Positions 16,171 to 24,339 of a stretch of DNA of 45,635 bases are shown piece by piece (the first letter of the stretch is position 1; each line of letters opens with the position of its first letter). The position numbers and the translations under genes are program-made. Under the pieces are notes generated by a model. That model did no database searches. It was not told where the DNA came from and was given only the letters and a program-made list of their open reading frames with translations. Source of the DNA: Methylococcales bacterium (lineage in GTDB: Bacteria > Pseudomonadota > Gammaproteobacteria > Methylococcales > Methylomonadaceae); the NCBI GenBank assembly GCA_028713055.1, contig JAQTOX010000006.1, forward strand, positions 1 through 45,635. The letters are read 5' to 3'.

Positions 16171-17202
16171 ATGAAACGCATAAACGTTGTCTCCTTCGTT
16201 TTTATCCTAAATTTATTGATTTCATCCATTGTCAATGCTCAGACATTCTCATTTGGTTTGTGGGGTGACATGCCTTACACCAGAAATGGCGATGGCGAAA
16301 AAAATGGTGAAAAAATGTCACGATTAGTTGAAAGCATGAACAGCTCACAAATCGCTTTTAGCGTTTTCGATGGCGACACTAAAGATGGCAGTTCTCTTTG
16401 TTTGGATAATGTTATTGGTAAAGAAACTATCGATTTATTTAACAAAGTAAATGCGCCGACTGTTTATGTATTGGGAGATAACGAATGGACAGATTGTCAC
16501 CGTATAAACAATGGTTCATACGACAATCTTGAACGACTTAATTATCTTCGTAAAACGCTGTTTTCGAATGAGTACAGTTTTGGGCAAACCAAAATGAAAT
16601 TACAGCATCAAGGTTTATCAAGTGAACTTTATTCAGAAAATAATCTTTGGACGTATGGCGGTTTGGTTTTTGTTGGGTTAAATGTTTCGGGGAGTAATAA
16701 CAATAAAGTTAATGATGGGACGTGTATTCAAACAAATAGCCATCGAACTCAAATTGAATGTGACGCGGATAATGTTGAGTATCAAGCCCGCGACAAGGCA
16801 AACATTTCTTTTTTACATGACGCATTTACATCGGCACAAAATCAAAAAGCGGCTGGAATAGTTGTGATTATTCATGCTGACCTAAATTTTGATTTGTTAG
16901 AAGGCGATGATTTTAACGAAAGAATTGAGCAAGAATTTGATGGTTATAACAATTTCTTAACGGCGTTGATTGACGAAACTCGAAAATTTAATGGTCAGGT
17001 TTTATTAGTACATGGTGATAGCCATACTTATACCGTCGATAATCCATTGGAAAATTTAGATAATCCGATTTCAAACTTTACGCGGTTGGAAACTTTTGGC
17101 AGTCCATATCTTAATTGGGTCAACGTTTCTGTGAATACTGAAACTAAAAACGTGTTCACGATTCAGCCCGTGATTGTTGAAAAATCTGTATTTGGCTTTT
17201 GA
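16171..17202 (+). CDS. Exported metallophosphoesterase-like protein
   Basis: This 343-residue protein has a signal peptide (MKRINVVSFVFILNLLISSI, cleavage after VNA). Calcineurin-type metal-site motifs follow: GLWGDMPY (D), VFDGDTKDG (D), VLGDNEWTDCH (GDNE), and histidines in IIHADLNF and LVHGDSHTYT. The order D, GD, GDN, H, GHxH-like is that of the metallophosphoesterase fold. The substrate is unknown; it probably acts in the periplasm. ATG 16171 is chosen over an in-frame TTG at 16159. It is the last gene before the nif promoter region. Confidence 0.8.
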   Translation: MKRINVVSFVFILNLLISSIVNAQTFSFGLWGDMPYTRNGDGEKNGEKMSRLVESMNSSQIAFSVFDGDTKDGSSLCLDNVIGKETIDLFNKVNAPTVYVLGDNEWTDCHRINNGSYDNLERLNYLRKTLFSNEYSFGQTKMKLQHQGLSSELYSENNLWTYGGLVFVGLNVSGSNNNKVNDGTCIQTNSHRTQIECDADNVEYQARDKANISFLHDAFTSAQNQKAAGIVVIIHADLNFDLLEGDDFNERIEQEFDGYNNFLTALIDETRKFNGQVLLVHGDSHTYTVDNPLENLDNPISNFTRLETFGSPYLNWVNVSVNTETKNVFTIQPVIVEKSVFGF

Positions 17203-17257
17203 TTGTTCATTTTTACCACAAAAAAATCTTACAAAATCCCCTCAAAAAACGCGCCTT

Positions 17258-17273
17258 TGTCGTATTTCCTACA
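17258..17273 (+). promoter_or_regulatory. NifA upstream activator sequence before nifE
   Basis: TGT-N10-ACA is matched exactly (TGTCGTATTTCCTACA). Its centre lies about 55 bases before the -24 element, a standard position for NifA acting through DNA looping. Confidence 0.8.
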
Positions 17274-17317
17274 ATTTATTTTTAAAATAAAACAAACAAA
17301 ATCAATTGATTAGTGCG

Positions 17318-17333
17318 TGGCACGTTGGTTGCA
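17318..17333 (+). promoter_or_regulatory. Sigma-54 promoter of the nifE operon
   Basis: TGGCAC-N5-TTGCA is a full match to the -24/-12 consensus, with GG and GC ten bases apart. It lies 32 bases before the nifE start codon. Confidence 0.9.
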
Positions 17334-17364
17334 GTAGCTTCATTAACAAAAATGGAGTGATGCC

Positions 17365-18756
17365 ATGAAAACCAGTAAAGACATTGCAGAATTATTAGAC
17401 GAACCCGCTTGCGAGCATAACAAGAAAGAAAAATCAGGTTGCGCGAAACCCAAACCAGGTTCGACCGCAGGCGGTTGTGCGTTCGACGGGGCGCAAATTG
17501 CGTTGTTACCGATTGCCGATGTCGCCCATTTGGTTCACGGTTCAATTGCCTGCGCGGGTAGTTCATGGGATAACCGAGGCACACGCTCATCGGGTTCACA
17601 GTTGTATCAAATCGGCATGACCACCGATTTAACCGAACAAGATGTCATCATGGGACGCAGCGAAAAACGCCTTTTCCATTCCATCAAACAAGCCATCGAT
17701 AGCTACAACCCGCCCGCCGTTTTTGTTTATAACACTTGCGTGCCAGCATTAGTCGGCGACGACATTAACGCCATTTGTAAATCCGCCGCAGAACGTTACG
17801 GCGTTCCTGTGATTCCCATTGATTGCGCGGGTTTTTACGGCACAAAAAATTTAGGCAACCGCATTGCAGGTGATGCGATGGTCAATCACGTTATTGGCAC
17901 ACGCGAACCTGAACCATCACCGCAACATCCAAACTACAAAATCCACGACGTAAATTTAATCGGCGAATACAACATTGCAGGCGAATTCTGGCAAGTTTTA
18001 CCGTTGCTCGATGAAATGGGTTTGCGTGTTTTATGTACACTTTCAGGCGATGCACGTTTTCATGAAGTCCAAACTATGCACCGCGCCGAAGTCAACATGA
18101 TGGTTTGCTCAAAAGCGATGGTCAACGTTGCGCGAAAATTGCAAAAAGAATACGGCACGCCGTGGTTTGAAGGCAGTTTTTACGGTATCAGCGACACTAG
18201 CCAAGCGTTGCGTGATTTTGCGAAAAATTTGAACGATGCCGATTTGGTCGAACGTACTGAAAAAGTCATTGCTCGTGAAGAAGCCCGAATCCAAGCCGCC
18301 CTCGAACAGTGGAAAGCGCGTTTAAAAGGTAAGCGCGTTTTATTATTCACGGGCGGTGTAAAAAGTTGGTCAGTGATTTCGGCATTGCAAGATTTAGACA
18401 TGGTCGTTGTGGCAACAGGCACGAAAAAATCGACTGAAGAAGATAAAGCGCGAATCCGTGAACTCATGGGTGAAGAAGCGATGATGATTGAGGACGGCAG
18501 TCCGAAAGCGTTGCTCAAATGCGTCCGAGATTACAAAGTCGATATTTTGATTGCTGGCGGACGAAATATGTACACCGCGCTCAAAGCCAAAATCCCCTTT
18601 CTCGATATTAACCAAGAACGCGAGTTCGGTTACGAAGGTTATCAAGGAATGCTAGAACTCGTGCGGCAATTGTCATTAACCATTGAAAGTCCCGTTTGGG
18701 AAGCCGTGCGTGCGCCTGCACCGTGGAAAACTACGAAGGAGACACAACATGGCTGA
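17365..18756 (+). CDS. nifE: FeMo-cofactor scaffold subunit NifE
   Basis: NifE forms a heterotetramer with NifN on which the NifB-derived iron-sulfur core is matured to FeMo-co before transfer to NifDK. The 463-residue length is normal. The conserved cysteine regions are present: [26 protein letters not shown] and [14 protein letters not shown]. The C-terminal half contains the nitrogenase-family FTGGVKSWS and DILIAGGRN segments. It starts 32 bases after a sigma-54 promoter and overlaps nifN by 8 bases. A cysteine-containing N-terminal extension (about residues 14-27) is also present. Confidence 0.97.
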   Translation: MKTSKDIAELLDEPACEHNKKEKSGCAKPKPGSTAGGCAFDGAQIALLPIADVAHLVHGSIACAGSSWDNRGTRSSGSQLYQIGMTTDLTEQDVIMGRSEKRLFHSIKQAIDSYNPPAVFVYNTCVPALVGDDINAICKSAAERYGVPVIPIDCAGFYGTKNLGNRIAGDAMVNHVIGTREPEPSPQHPNYKIHDVNLIGEYNIAGEFWQVLPLLDEMGLRVLCTLSGDARFHEVQTMHRAEVNMMVCSKAMVNVARKLQKEYGTPWFEGSFYGISDTSQALRDFAKNLNDADLVERTEKVIAREEARIQAALEQWKARLKGKRVLLFTGGVKSWSVISALQDLDMVVVATGTKKSTEEDKARIRELMGEEAMMIEDGSPKALLKCVRDYKVDILIAGGRNMYTALKAKIPFLDINQEREFGYEGYQGMLELVRQLSLTIESPVWEAVRAPAPWKTTKETQHG

Positions 18757-20149
18757 AATCATTAAACGCAACAAAGCCCTTTCTGTAAATCCGCTCAAAG
18801 CCAGTCAACCTGTAGGCGGCACACTTGCCACGTTAGGTTTTGACCGCGCAATGCCGATGTTGCACGGCTCGCAAGGTTGCACCGCGTTTGCAAAAGTATT
18901 TTTTGTACGTCATTTCCGTGAGCCGATTCCCTTGCAAACCACCGCGATGGATCAAAGCAGTTCCGTGATGGGCGCAGATGAAAATGTAATCGAAGGCATC
19001 AAAGCGATTGCTGAAAAATCGAATCCTGCGTTGATTGTGGTTTTGACAACAGGTTTAGCCGAAACACAAGGCGCGGATGTGCATCGTAATTTAAAAGAAT
19101 TCCGCGAAACTTATCCGCAATTCGACCACATTGCTGTTGTGATGGTGAACACGCCTGATTTTACAGGCTGTGTCGAAACGGGTTATGCGGCGACTGTTTA
19201 TGAAATCATCAAAGCGTTAGTGCCGAATGCGGCTGAAGCGGGTACAAAACCAAATAATCGTCCGCGCCAAGTCAATGTGTTAGTCAGTCCGATGCTTACG
19301 TCAGGCGATTTAGAAGCCTTGCGTGACACGATTGAACAATTCAATTTGCGCCCTGTGTTTGTGCCTGACATTTCTGATTCGCTTGACGGCAGTTTGACAG
19401 AAGATGATTTTTCACCTGTGACGATTGGCGGCACGCCGATTTCGGAATTAAAAACACTTGGCGATGCAACCTCGACGCTGGTTATCGGTGCATCGTTGCA
19501 AAAAGCAGGTGATTTGTTAAAAGAAAAAACAGGCGTTCCCAGTTATCAGTTTGACCATCTTTATGGGTTGCAGGCGAATGATGATTTGATTCTAACGCTC
19601 GCCAATATCAGTCAACAACCTGTTCCAGAACGCATTGAACGCCAACGTTCGCAATTACAAGACGCGATGCTCGACACGCATTTTATGTTGGGACAATTGC
19701 GCGTAGCGATTGCCGCCGACCCTGACCAACTCAATGCGTTTTCACATTTGCTCGCAGGCATGGGTTCAGAAATCGTTGCCGCCGTGACTACTGCACACAC
19801 ACCCGTTTTAGCCAATATGCCAGTGAAACAAATCAAAATTGGCGATTTGGAAGATTTAGAACTGCTCGCCAAAGAACACAAAGCGCAATTGTTAATCGGT
19901 AATTCGCACGCCGTCGCCAGCGCAGAACGTTTGGGGATTCCGATTTTACGCGCAGGTTTTCCGCTTTATGACCTTATCGGTGGTTATCAAAAAACGTGGG
20001 TGGGTTATCGCGGGTCACGTCAGGCATTATTTGATTTGGCGAATCTGGTGATTAACTTCGCGCATGAAGAAATTGAAGTGTATCACTCGATTTATTCGCA
20101 AAAGTTCGATGCCGCTCAACATCACGCTTGCTCGCCATCATGTCATTAG
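18749..20149 (+). CDS. nifN: FeMo-cofactor scaffold subunit NifN
   Basis: NifN is the beta-type partner of NifE in the cofactor scaffold. The 466-residue protein shows [20 protein letters not shown], the cluster-region cysteine in [20 protein letters not shown], and [16 protein letters not shown], all typical of NifN. ATG 18749, preceded by GAAGGAGA, is the natural start; longer in-frame starts lie inside nifE. The C-terminus ends in a His/Cys-rich tail ([12 protein letters not shown]). Confidence 0.96.
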   Translation: MAEIIKRNKALSVNPLKASQPVGGTLATLGFDRAMPMLHGSQGCTAFAKVFFVRHFREPIPLQTTAMDQSSSVMGADENVIEGIKAIAEKSNPALIVVLTTGLAETQGADVHRNLKEFRETYPQFDHIAVVMVNTPDFTGCVETGYAATVYEIIKALVPNAAEAGTKPNNRPRQVNVLVSPMLTSGDLEALRDTIEQFNLRPVFVPDISDSLDGSLTEDDFSPVTIGGTPISELKTLGDATSTLVIGASLQKAGDLLKEKTGVPSYQFDHLYGLQANDDLILTLANISQQPVPERIERQRSQLQDAMLDTHFMLGQLRVAIAADPDQLNAFSHLLAGMGSEIVAAVTTAHTPVLANMPVKQIKIGDLEDLELLAKEHKAQLLIGNSHAVASAERLGIPILRAGFPLYDLIGGYQKTWVGYRGSRQALFDLANLVINFAHEEIEVYHSIYSQKFDAAQHHACSPSCH

Positions 20150-20193
20150 CTCGCCACATTTACGTTGTCAAAAACAACGAGGAGAAAATCCAA

Positions 20194-20625
20194 ATGGATA
20201 CTGCCATCAAAGTCGCTTTTGCAACTTCGGACATGTTGCACGTTGACCAGCATTTTGGTTCAGCTCAATCGTTTGCCATTTACGCCGTCAATCCTGAGCA
20301 AGCCGAATTACTCGAAGCCGCGCAATTTGGCAATCTCGCCCAAGACGGCAACGAAGATAAATTAGCCGTGAAAATTAAATTGCTCGACGGTTGCGCGGCG
20401 GTGTATTGCCAAGCGATTGGCGCATCGGCAATTAAACAAATCATCGCGCACGGCATTCAACCCGTAAAAGTTCACGAAGGCAGTCGCATTAAAAATTTAG
20501 TCGCCGATTTGCAAGCTGAAATGAAATCAGGTGCAACAAATTGGCTTGCCAAAGCTATCAATCAAAACAAAACGCCTGACCCAAAACGTTTTGATGCGAT
20601 GGCTGAAGAAGATTGGCAAGAATAA
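20194..20625 (+). CDS. nifX: NifX, cofactor-binding carrier protein
   Basis: This 143-residue member of the dinitrogenase iron-molybdenum cofactor-binding family has the VDQHFGSAQSFAIY strand, a DGCAAVYCQAIG segment and a IIAHGIQPVKV ending of the fold. NifX binds NifB-co and the VK cluster and passes them to or from NifEN. ATG 20194, with GAGGAGA upstream, is chosen over an upstream start in the nifN-nifX gap. A REP-like palindrome follows its stop by a few bases. Confidence 0.93.
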   Translation: MDTAIKVAFATSDMLHVDQHFGSAQSFAIYAVNPEQAELLEAAQFGNLAQDGNEDKLAVKIKLLDGCAAVYCQAIGASAIKQIIAHGIQPVKVHEGSRIKNLVADLQAEMKSGATNWLAKAINQNKTPDPKRFDAMAEEDWQE

Positions 20626-20628
20626 CCT

Positions 20629-20760
20629 AAAGCACCTCCCCCAGCCTTTCAGGCTGCCCCCTCCAAAGGGGGCGAAAGATTAAAAAGCAACCGCTTTTGA
20701 TTTTTACTGGTTTTCCCCCTTTGGAGGGGGAGCGGCGATAGCCGCAGGGGGATGTGCTTT
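20629..20760 (+). repeat. REP/BIME-like palindromic element between nifX and the DUF269 gene
   Basis: The 132-base element begins AAAGCAC and ends GTGCTTT. Its arms (20629-20672 and 20715-20760) are near-complete inverted copies, each itself containing a G/C-rich hairpin (CCCCCTCCAAAGGGGG on the left). A smaller hairpin (AAAAGCAACCGCTTTT) sits in the middle. The C/G runs contrast sharply with the surrounding coding sequence. It looks like a mobile extragenic palindrome of the REP type, inserted inside the nif operon, where it could stabilise or attenuate the mRNA. Confidence 0.85.
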
Positions 20761-20797
20761 AAAGAAAATAATTTTAAAAAACCTAGAGGATTTACCC

Positions 20798-21265
20798 ATG
20801 AGCGAATTAGTTGTTCAAGAAAATGACCCGTTTTTAACGTCAGATGTTGTTGTTGAAATTTTAAAACAACTCCGCGCAATTGATACTTACGACACTTACG
20901 ACGGTTTGACCGAAGCGCAAATTATCGACCCGTTAATTTTGACCAAAGAACGTCGCCGCGAAATTCCAATTGTTGGCGACCCAGACGAAATCACGCTTGC
21001 TCGCGTCAAAGTGTATTACAACACTATCGCCACATTGGTTGAGAAAAAAACCAAACTCATGGCAGTTCCCGTTATCAACATCACGCACGAAGGGTTTGGA
21101 CGCGCATTTGTTCTCACAGGCAAACTGATTGTGGTCGATAAAATTTTGCGTGATGTGCATCGTTTTGGTTTTCCAAGTCTTGAAGAAATGTGCGTGAAAA
21201 CAGAAGAAGTCGTCGAAAAAGCCGCCGCGTTAATTGAAAAATACCGTGAAGTCGCAGAAGCCTAG
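20798..21265 (+). CDS. NifX-associated nitrogen fixation protein (DUF269)
   Basis: This 155-residue DUF269-family protein has a DPFLTSDVVVEILKQLRAID start, a central ERRREIPIVGDPDE segment and VINITHEGFGRAFVLTGKL. This family nearly always lies just after nifX in diazotrophs and is thought to help cofactor biosynthesis, but its biochemical role is not settled. CTAGAGGA precedes the ATG. It lies 172 bases after nifX because the palindromic element is in between. Confidence 0.94.
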   Translation: MSELVVQENDPFLTSDVVVEILKQLRAIDTYDTYDGLTEAQIIDPLILTKERRREIPIVGDPDEITLARVKVYYNTIATLVEKKTKLMAVPVINITHEGFGRAFVLTGKLIVVDKILRDVHRFGFPSLEEMCVKTEEVVEKAAALIEKYREVAEA

Positions 21266-21285
21266 AATTTGAAGGAAGTGCAAAC

Positions 21286-21495
21286 ATGACTGAAGAAGAA
21301 CTCAAAAAATTAGAAAAAGACGTGAAAAAAAATAAACGTCTCGCCAGCGAAAAAGCAATGGAATTACACGATTTAATCGAAGACCGTTTGCCCGACGCTT
21401 ATGGCGAATTGATGGGCATTGCTCAAGCAACATTTGAAGCCTGCCAAGCATGGGACGAAGCGAACAAAAAATTTCTGGCTGCCAGCGGCGCGTGA
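21286..21495 (+). CDS. DUF683 / CCE_0567-type small metalloprotein
   Basis: This 69-residue, mostly helical protein has the pattern MTEEELKKLEKDVKKNKRLA, then KAMELHDLIEDRLP and a late C in FEACQAWDEA. It matches the short nif-cluster proteins found between the DUF269 gene and fdxB. Members of the family form small helical hairpins and bind metal; the function is unknown. GAAGGAAG precedes the ATG. Confidence 0.9.
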   Translation: MTEEELKKLEKDVKKNKRLASEKAMELHDLIEDRLPDAYGELMGIAQATFEACQAWDEANKKFLAASGA

Positions 21496-21504
21496 GGAGG
21501 AAAG

Positions 21505-21813
21505 ATGAGTGAATTTGTAACAGGTACAACGTTTGGCGGCACAGTTTGGACTCCCAATTACGTTTCAAATTTAAACCAAAAAACCTGCATTGCGTGTGGA
21601 CGGTGTTTTAAAGTTTGTCCGCGTGACGTTTTCAATTTAATCGACAAAGACGAAATCGTTGAAGAATTTGATGACGATTATGGTGATTTTGAAGACGATG
21701 ACGACAACAGCATGGTCATGAGTTTGAAAAATCCAGACGATTGCATCGGCTGTGAAGCGTGTTCAAAAGTCTGTCCAAAAAATTGTTTTACTCATCAGCA
21801 CAAAGCTATTTAG
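21505..21813 (+). CDS. fdxB: nif-specific 2[4Fe-4S] ferredoxin FdxB (ferredoxin III type)
   Basis: This 102-residue ferredoxin has two cluster motifs, CIACGRCFKVCPRDVF and CIGCEACSKVCPKNCF, separated by an acidic insertion (about residues 50-72) typical of nif-type ferredoxin III. It probably delivers electrons to nitrogenase or to cofactor assembly. GAGGAGG precedes the ATG. It lies within the nifENX operon, nine bases after the DUF683 gene. Confidence 0.94.
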   Translation: MSEFVTGTTFGGTVWTPNYVSNLNQKTCIACGRCFKVCPRDVFNLIDKDEIVEEFDDDYGDFEDDDDNSMVMSLKNPDDCIGCEACSKVCPKNCFTHQHKAI

Positions 21814-21828
21814 AAAGGAATTGCCGTT

Positions 21829-22152
21829 ATGCCAAGACCAGAGAAACACGTTTTTATTTGTACCCAAAATCGTCCACAAGGACATCCACGCGGTTCGTGC
21901 GGCGCGAAAGGTTGCGCGAGTGTGATGGAAGAATTTATGAATCAAATTCAAAGTCGCAATTTGTTTGAAAAAATCGGTTTAACCAACACAGGCTGCATGG
22001 GACCTTGTATGTTTGGCACAAACGTTCTCGTTTATCCCGAAGGCATCATGTATGGCAATGTCACTAAAGACGATGTGGCAACAATTATCGACGAACATTT
22101 GCTCGGTGGAAAACCTGTTGAGGCGTTAAAAGTGCCTGCTGAGGTTTGGTAG
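21829..22152 (+). CDS. Thioredoxin-like [2Fe-2S] ferredoxin
   Basis: This 107-residue protein is of the thioredoxin-fold 2Fe-2S type: HVFICTQNRPQGHPRGSCG with first ligands, then TGCMGPCMFGTNVLVYPEG with the second pair. Homologues occur in nif regions of Azotobacter and relatives, where they may serve as redox partners. GAAAGGAA precedes the ATG. It is two bases from the next gene, assuming a GTG start there. Confidence 0.93.
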   Translation: MPRPEKHVFICTQNRPQGHPRGSCGAKGCASVMEEFMNQIQSRNLFEKIGLTNTGCMGPCMFGTNVLVYPEGIMYGNVTKDDVATIIDEHLLGGKPVEALKVPAEVW

Positions 22153-22154
22153 TC

Positions 22155-22526
22155 GTGAGCCTAAAAGAGCAAATCGATAATCAGTTTGCGTTTGGTAAAG
22201 TCATTTGCCAACGTATCAGCGAAGCGATTGTGAAATTGGGTTTTTCGGTACAAACGCCGATTCAATTGCCAAATTTTGAAGATGCTGAATTTCGTTTAAT
22301 TCTTGACCCGCTAACACAAGATTCAAATTTAGCGGGTTATTGGTACAACGAAAAAAAACAACGTATCGGACAAATTCAATTTAACAGCGACGGCAGTTTT
22401 TACGCCGAATACGATGTCGTGCAACCACATCCGAGCAAAAAACAATTTTTTGTCGAAGGCATTAACGCTTGGGGACGTGAAGACAACATCAAAACCGAAG
22501 CCAAATTACTCGAATTGCCACAATGA
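22155..22526 (+). CDS. nif-operon conserved hypothetical protein
   Basis: No family recognised for this 123-residue soluble protein. The second half is beta-rich (LAGYWYNEKKQRIGQIQFNS, then GSFYAEYDVVQPHP), which suggests a small beta-sheet domain. I use the GTG at 22155, since upstream starts overlap the ferredoxin stop; RBS support is weak, consistent with translational coupling. The stop overlaps the next start by 4 bases. Position inside the nif operon is the only functional clue. Confidence 0.68.
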   Translation: MSLKEQIDNQFAFGKVICQRISEAIVKLGFSVQTPIQLPNFEDAEFRLILDPLTQDSNLAGYWYNEKKQRIGQIQFNSDGSFYAEYDVVQPHPSKKQFFVEGINAWGREDNIKTEAKLLELPQ

Positions 22527-23473
22527 ATCCAAAACACGTTTATGAATTATTGCTCGACCATTGCGATACTGACGCAGTCGTTGATAACGTGATGATTGGC
22601 TTGGTGTGGACACTTTGCCAAAGCAAACACGGCACGGGTTTAGCGATGAGTCCGCATTTTTCCACGCGAACGTTGCCGTGGTCAGGTGATTTGGTGGGCA
22701 AACCGCTGAAAGATTTAGCTGCGTGGATTTTGCAGTGGCAACCGCATCAAGCCACTATTGCGATGGCGGCAATTAACAGTTGTTTAAACAATCGTCCGCT
22801 CCCTGATTCTGTTGCACTCGATAATACCTCGCAACATCCAAATCTCGCCGTTTTTGATTATTTTTTGCCGCAATTAAAAGGTAAAAAAGTCGTCGTCATT
22901 GGGCATTATCCAAACATCGAACAATACCAAGATTTAATGCACTTGAGTGTTTTGGAGAAACAGCCCACTGGCGATGATTTGCCTAGCAGTGCGTGTGAAT
23001 TTTTATTGCCCGATGCAGATTGGGTATTTTTAACGGCGAGTTCACTTCCAAACAAAACCTTTCCGCGTCTTGCCGAACTTGCGACAAATGCTAAAACGGT
23101 TTTGATGGGCGCGACAACGCCGTGGCTTCCACAGTTACACGAATTCAGGATTGATTATTTAGCAGGCGTTGAAGTCATTGACGCGCAAGCCTTATATCAC
23201 ACCGCCGCACAAGGTGGTGGCGTGCGGATTTTTAATCACGGTTTGCGTTATCGCGTTGCGGAATTAACACCACAAAACAGCATGACGTGGTTAAAACAAC
23301 AAATTGCCGAGTGTGCCGCACAACGCGTGCAATTAAACGCCGAAATGGAACAGTGGTACGCCAATAATCGCGGACGTTTTCAGAAATATGCGCTGCTTGA
23401 ACAAGTGAGTAATCGTTTATCGCGTCTTGATAGCAGTTACAAACCGCTTTGGGATACTTACGGCAATGGCTAA
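22523..23473 (+). CDS. DUF364/DUF4213-type Rossmann-like protein
   Basis: This 316-residue protein shows the DUF4213 N-terminal pattern (VDNVMIGLVWTLCQS) and a DUF364 Rossmann-like half (KGKKVVVIGHYPNIEQY, LPDADWVFLTASSLPNKT, VLMGATTPWLP). The family is described as putative heavy-metal chelation proteins and is found in nif and molybdenum-related neighbourhoods. A role in metal handling for cofactor synthesis is plausible but unproven. It overlaps its neighbours on both sides (4 and 8 bases). Confidence 0.85.
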   Translation: MNPKHVYELLLDHCDTDAVVDNVMIGLVWTLCQSKHGTGLAMSPHFSTRTLPWSGDLVGKPLKDLAAWILQWQPHQATIAMAAINSCLNNRPLPDSVALDNTSQHPNLAVFDYFLPQLKGKKVVVIGHYPNIEQYQDLMHLSVLEKQPTGDDLPSSACEFLLPDADWVFLTASSLPNKTFPRLAELATNAKTVLMGATTPWLPQLHEFRIDYLAGVEVIDAQALYHTAAQGGGVRIFNHGLRYRVAELTPQNSMTWLKQQIAECAAQRVQLNAEMEQWYANNRGRFQKYALLEQVSNRLSRLDSSYKPLWDTYGNG

Positions 23474-23903
23474 TCCGTTTGAAAATCATCGTTTATTGCT
23501 TCTCTACAAAGGCGACATCAGCGCGTTAATTTTGTTTGCTCAACAAGAAAACGGCAGCATTTGTTTTCCTGAGTCGTTGCCGTTGCTGTCTGAAATTCTT
23601 GAAAGCGACGAAGCAGAAATCAGCGAAATCAATCTGCATCCAGCGTTATTACTTAAAGCTATCAATCAAATTTTAGATTTTGATGACGATTTGCTCAAAA
23701 TCGAACCCACGTTTTGCGAACAAATCGATACGCCTAAAGGGGCGATTACCGTGTATTTGGCGCGATTTACCTTGCTCGACCCACCCTATAAATTACTCGA
23801 AAGTCGTAATTTAAAACTTAAAACCTTAACTGAATTACGCCGTCAATCGCCCGCCGAAATGGAATTATTGCGTCGCGCTTACGTCAAGATGATGGAAGGT
23901 TAA
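23466..23903 (+). CDS. nif-operon conserved hypothetical protein
   Basis: This 145-residue protein starts at an ATG 8 bases inside the end of the DUF364 gene. It is acidic, without membrane segments, and has the pattern GAITVYLARFTLLDPPYKLL followed by a basic helix (LRRQSPAEMELLRRAYVKMM). I recognise no family. The strict overlap with the preceding gene argues for a common function in the nif operon. Confidence 0.7.
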   Translation: MANPFENHRLLLLYKGDISALILFAQQENGSICFPESLPLLSEILESDEAEISEINLHPALLLKAINQILDFDDDLLKIEPTFCEQIDTPKGAITVYLARFTLLDPPYKLLESRNLKLKTLTELRRQSPAEMELLRRAYVKMMEG

Positions 23904-23947
23904 AACAAAACTATTTATCAATTTTTTTTACCACAGGAGTTATATCA

Positions 23948-24166
23948 ATGAGTGTTAATGCTATTAAAGAATTTTCTGCAAAAGCAAAAGCTGACCCAGA
24001 ACTTGGCGAAAAATTAAAAGCGGCTGTAAAAATGAAAGAGTTGCGCGCTTTGTTTGAAGAAAATGGTTTTGAATATCACGAAGATTCATTTTATCCGCCC
24101 AACGAACCGCAATTTGTTGAAGAACAACTTTCTGAAAAAATGGCAAAAGCGTTGTTGCGAGTTTAG
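23948..24166 (+). CDS. Nif11-domain small protein
   Basis: This 72-residue protein matches the Nif11 pattern: an N-terminal helix MSVNAIKEFSAKAKADPELG followed by EKLKAA and a second helix with FEENGFEYHED. Nif11 domains occur as free-standing small proteins in nif clusters of unknown role, and as leader peptides of modified peptides elsewhere. No Gly-Gly cleavage motif is present, so the nif-type role is more likely. CAGGAGTTA precedes the ATG. It ends the nifENX transcription unit. Confidence 0.85.
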   Translation: MSVNAIKEFSAKAKADPELGEKLKAAVKMKELRALFEENGFEYHEDSFYPPNEPQFVEEQLSEKMAKALLRV

Positions 24167-24182
24167 AAACACGACAATGAAT

Positions 24183-24198
24183 TGTGATTAACGCAACA
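24183..24198 (+). promoter_or_regulatory. NifA-type upstream activator site 1 before hupS
   Basis: TGTGATTAACGCAACA is an exact TGT-N10-ACA match, centred about 70 bases before the -24 element of the candidate sigma-54 promoter. Its right half lies in the left arm of a 13-bp inverted repeat (24189-24221). Confidence 0.65.
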
Positions 24199-24221
24199 AA
24201 ATGTGTCGTTTTGTTGCGTTA
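24189..24221 (+). repeat. 13-bp perfect inverted repeat overlapping both NifA sites
   Basis: TAACGCAACAAAA (24189-24201) pairs with TTTTGTTGCGTTA (24209-24221) around a 7-base loop. No T-run follows. It may be a weak terminator for the Nif11 transcript, an operator, or the result of the two activator sites being partial inverse copies. Confidence 0.6.
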
Positions 24222-24227
24222 CAAACA
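24212..24227 (+). promoter_or_regulatory. NifA-type upstream activator site 2 before hupS
   Basis: TGTTGCGTTACAAACA is a second exact TGT-N10-ACA match, 29 bases from the first centre to centre and about 40 bases before the -24 element. Confidence 0.65.
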
Positions 24228-24259
24228 TCGACAATCCCCGAATTACAAAGTCTTCCGCT

Positions 24260-24275
24260 AGGCATAACGCTTGCT
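24260..24275 (+). promoter_or_regulatory. Candidate sigma-54 promoter of the hup operon
   Basis: AGGCAT-N5-TTGCT keeps the invariant GG and GC ten bases apart and the GGCA/TTGCT cores, with mismatches at the first and last bases of the -24 box. It lies about 65 bases upstream of hupS, below two NifA-type sites. Confidence 0.7.
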
Positions 24276-24339
24276 AACACCTCCTTAAACCTATCAAAAC
24301 AGTTTACTAAAAGAATAGGATTAACTTGAGGAGTTGAGA

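Noticed and set aside
2187..17250. Classical genomic island with integrase and tRNA attachment site
   Set aside because: No integrase, transposase or tRNA gene is visible in the window; only short repeats and mosaic composition support insertion.
24189..24221. Inverted repeat as a simple Rho-independent terminator for the Nif11 unit
   Set aside because: There is no T-run after the stem and its arms coincide with two exact NifA-type sites, so a regulatory reading is preferred.
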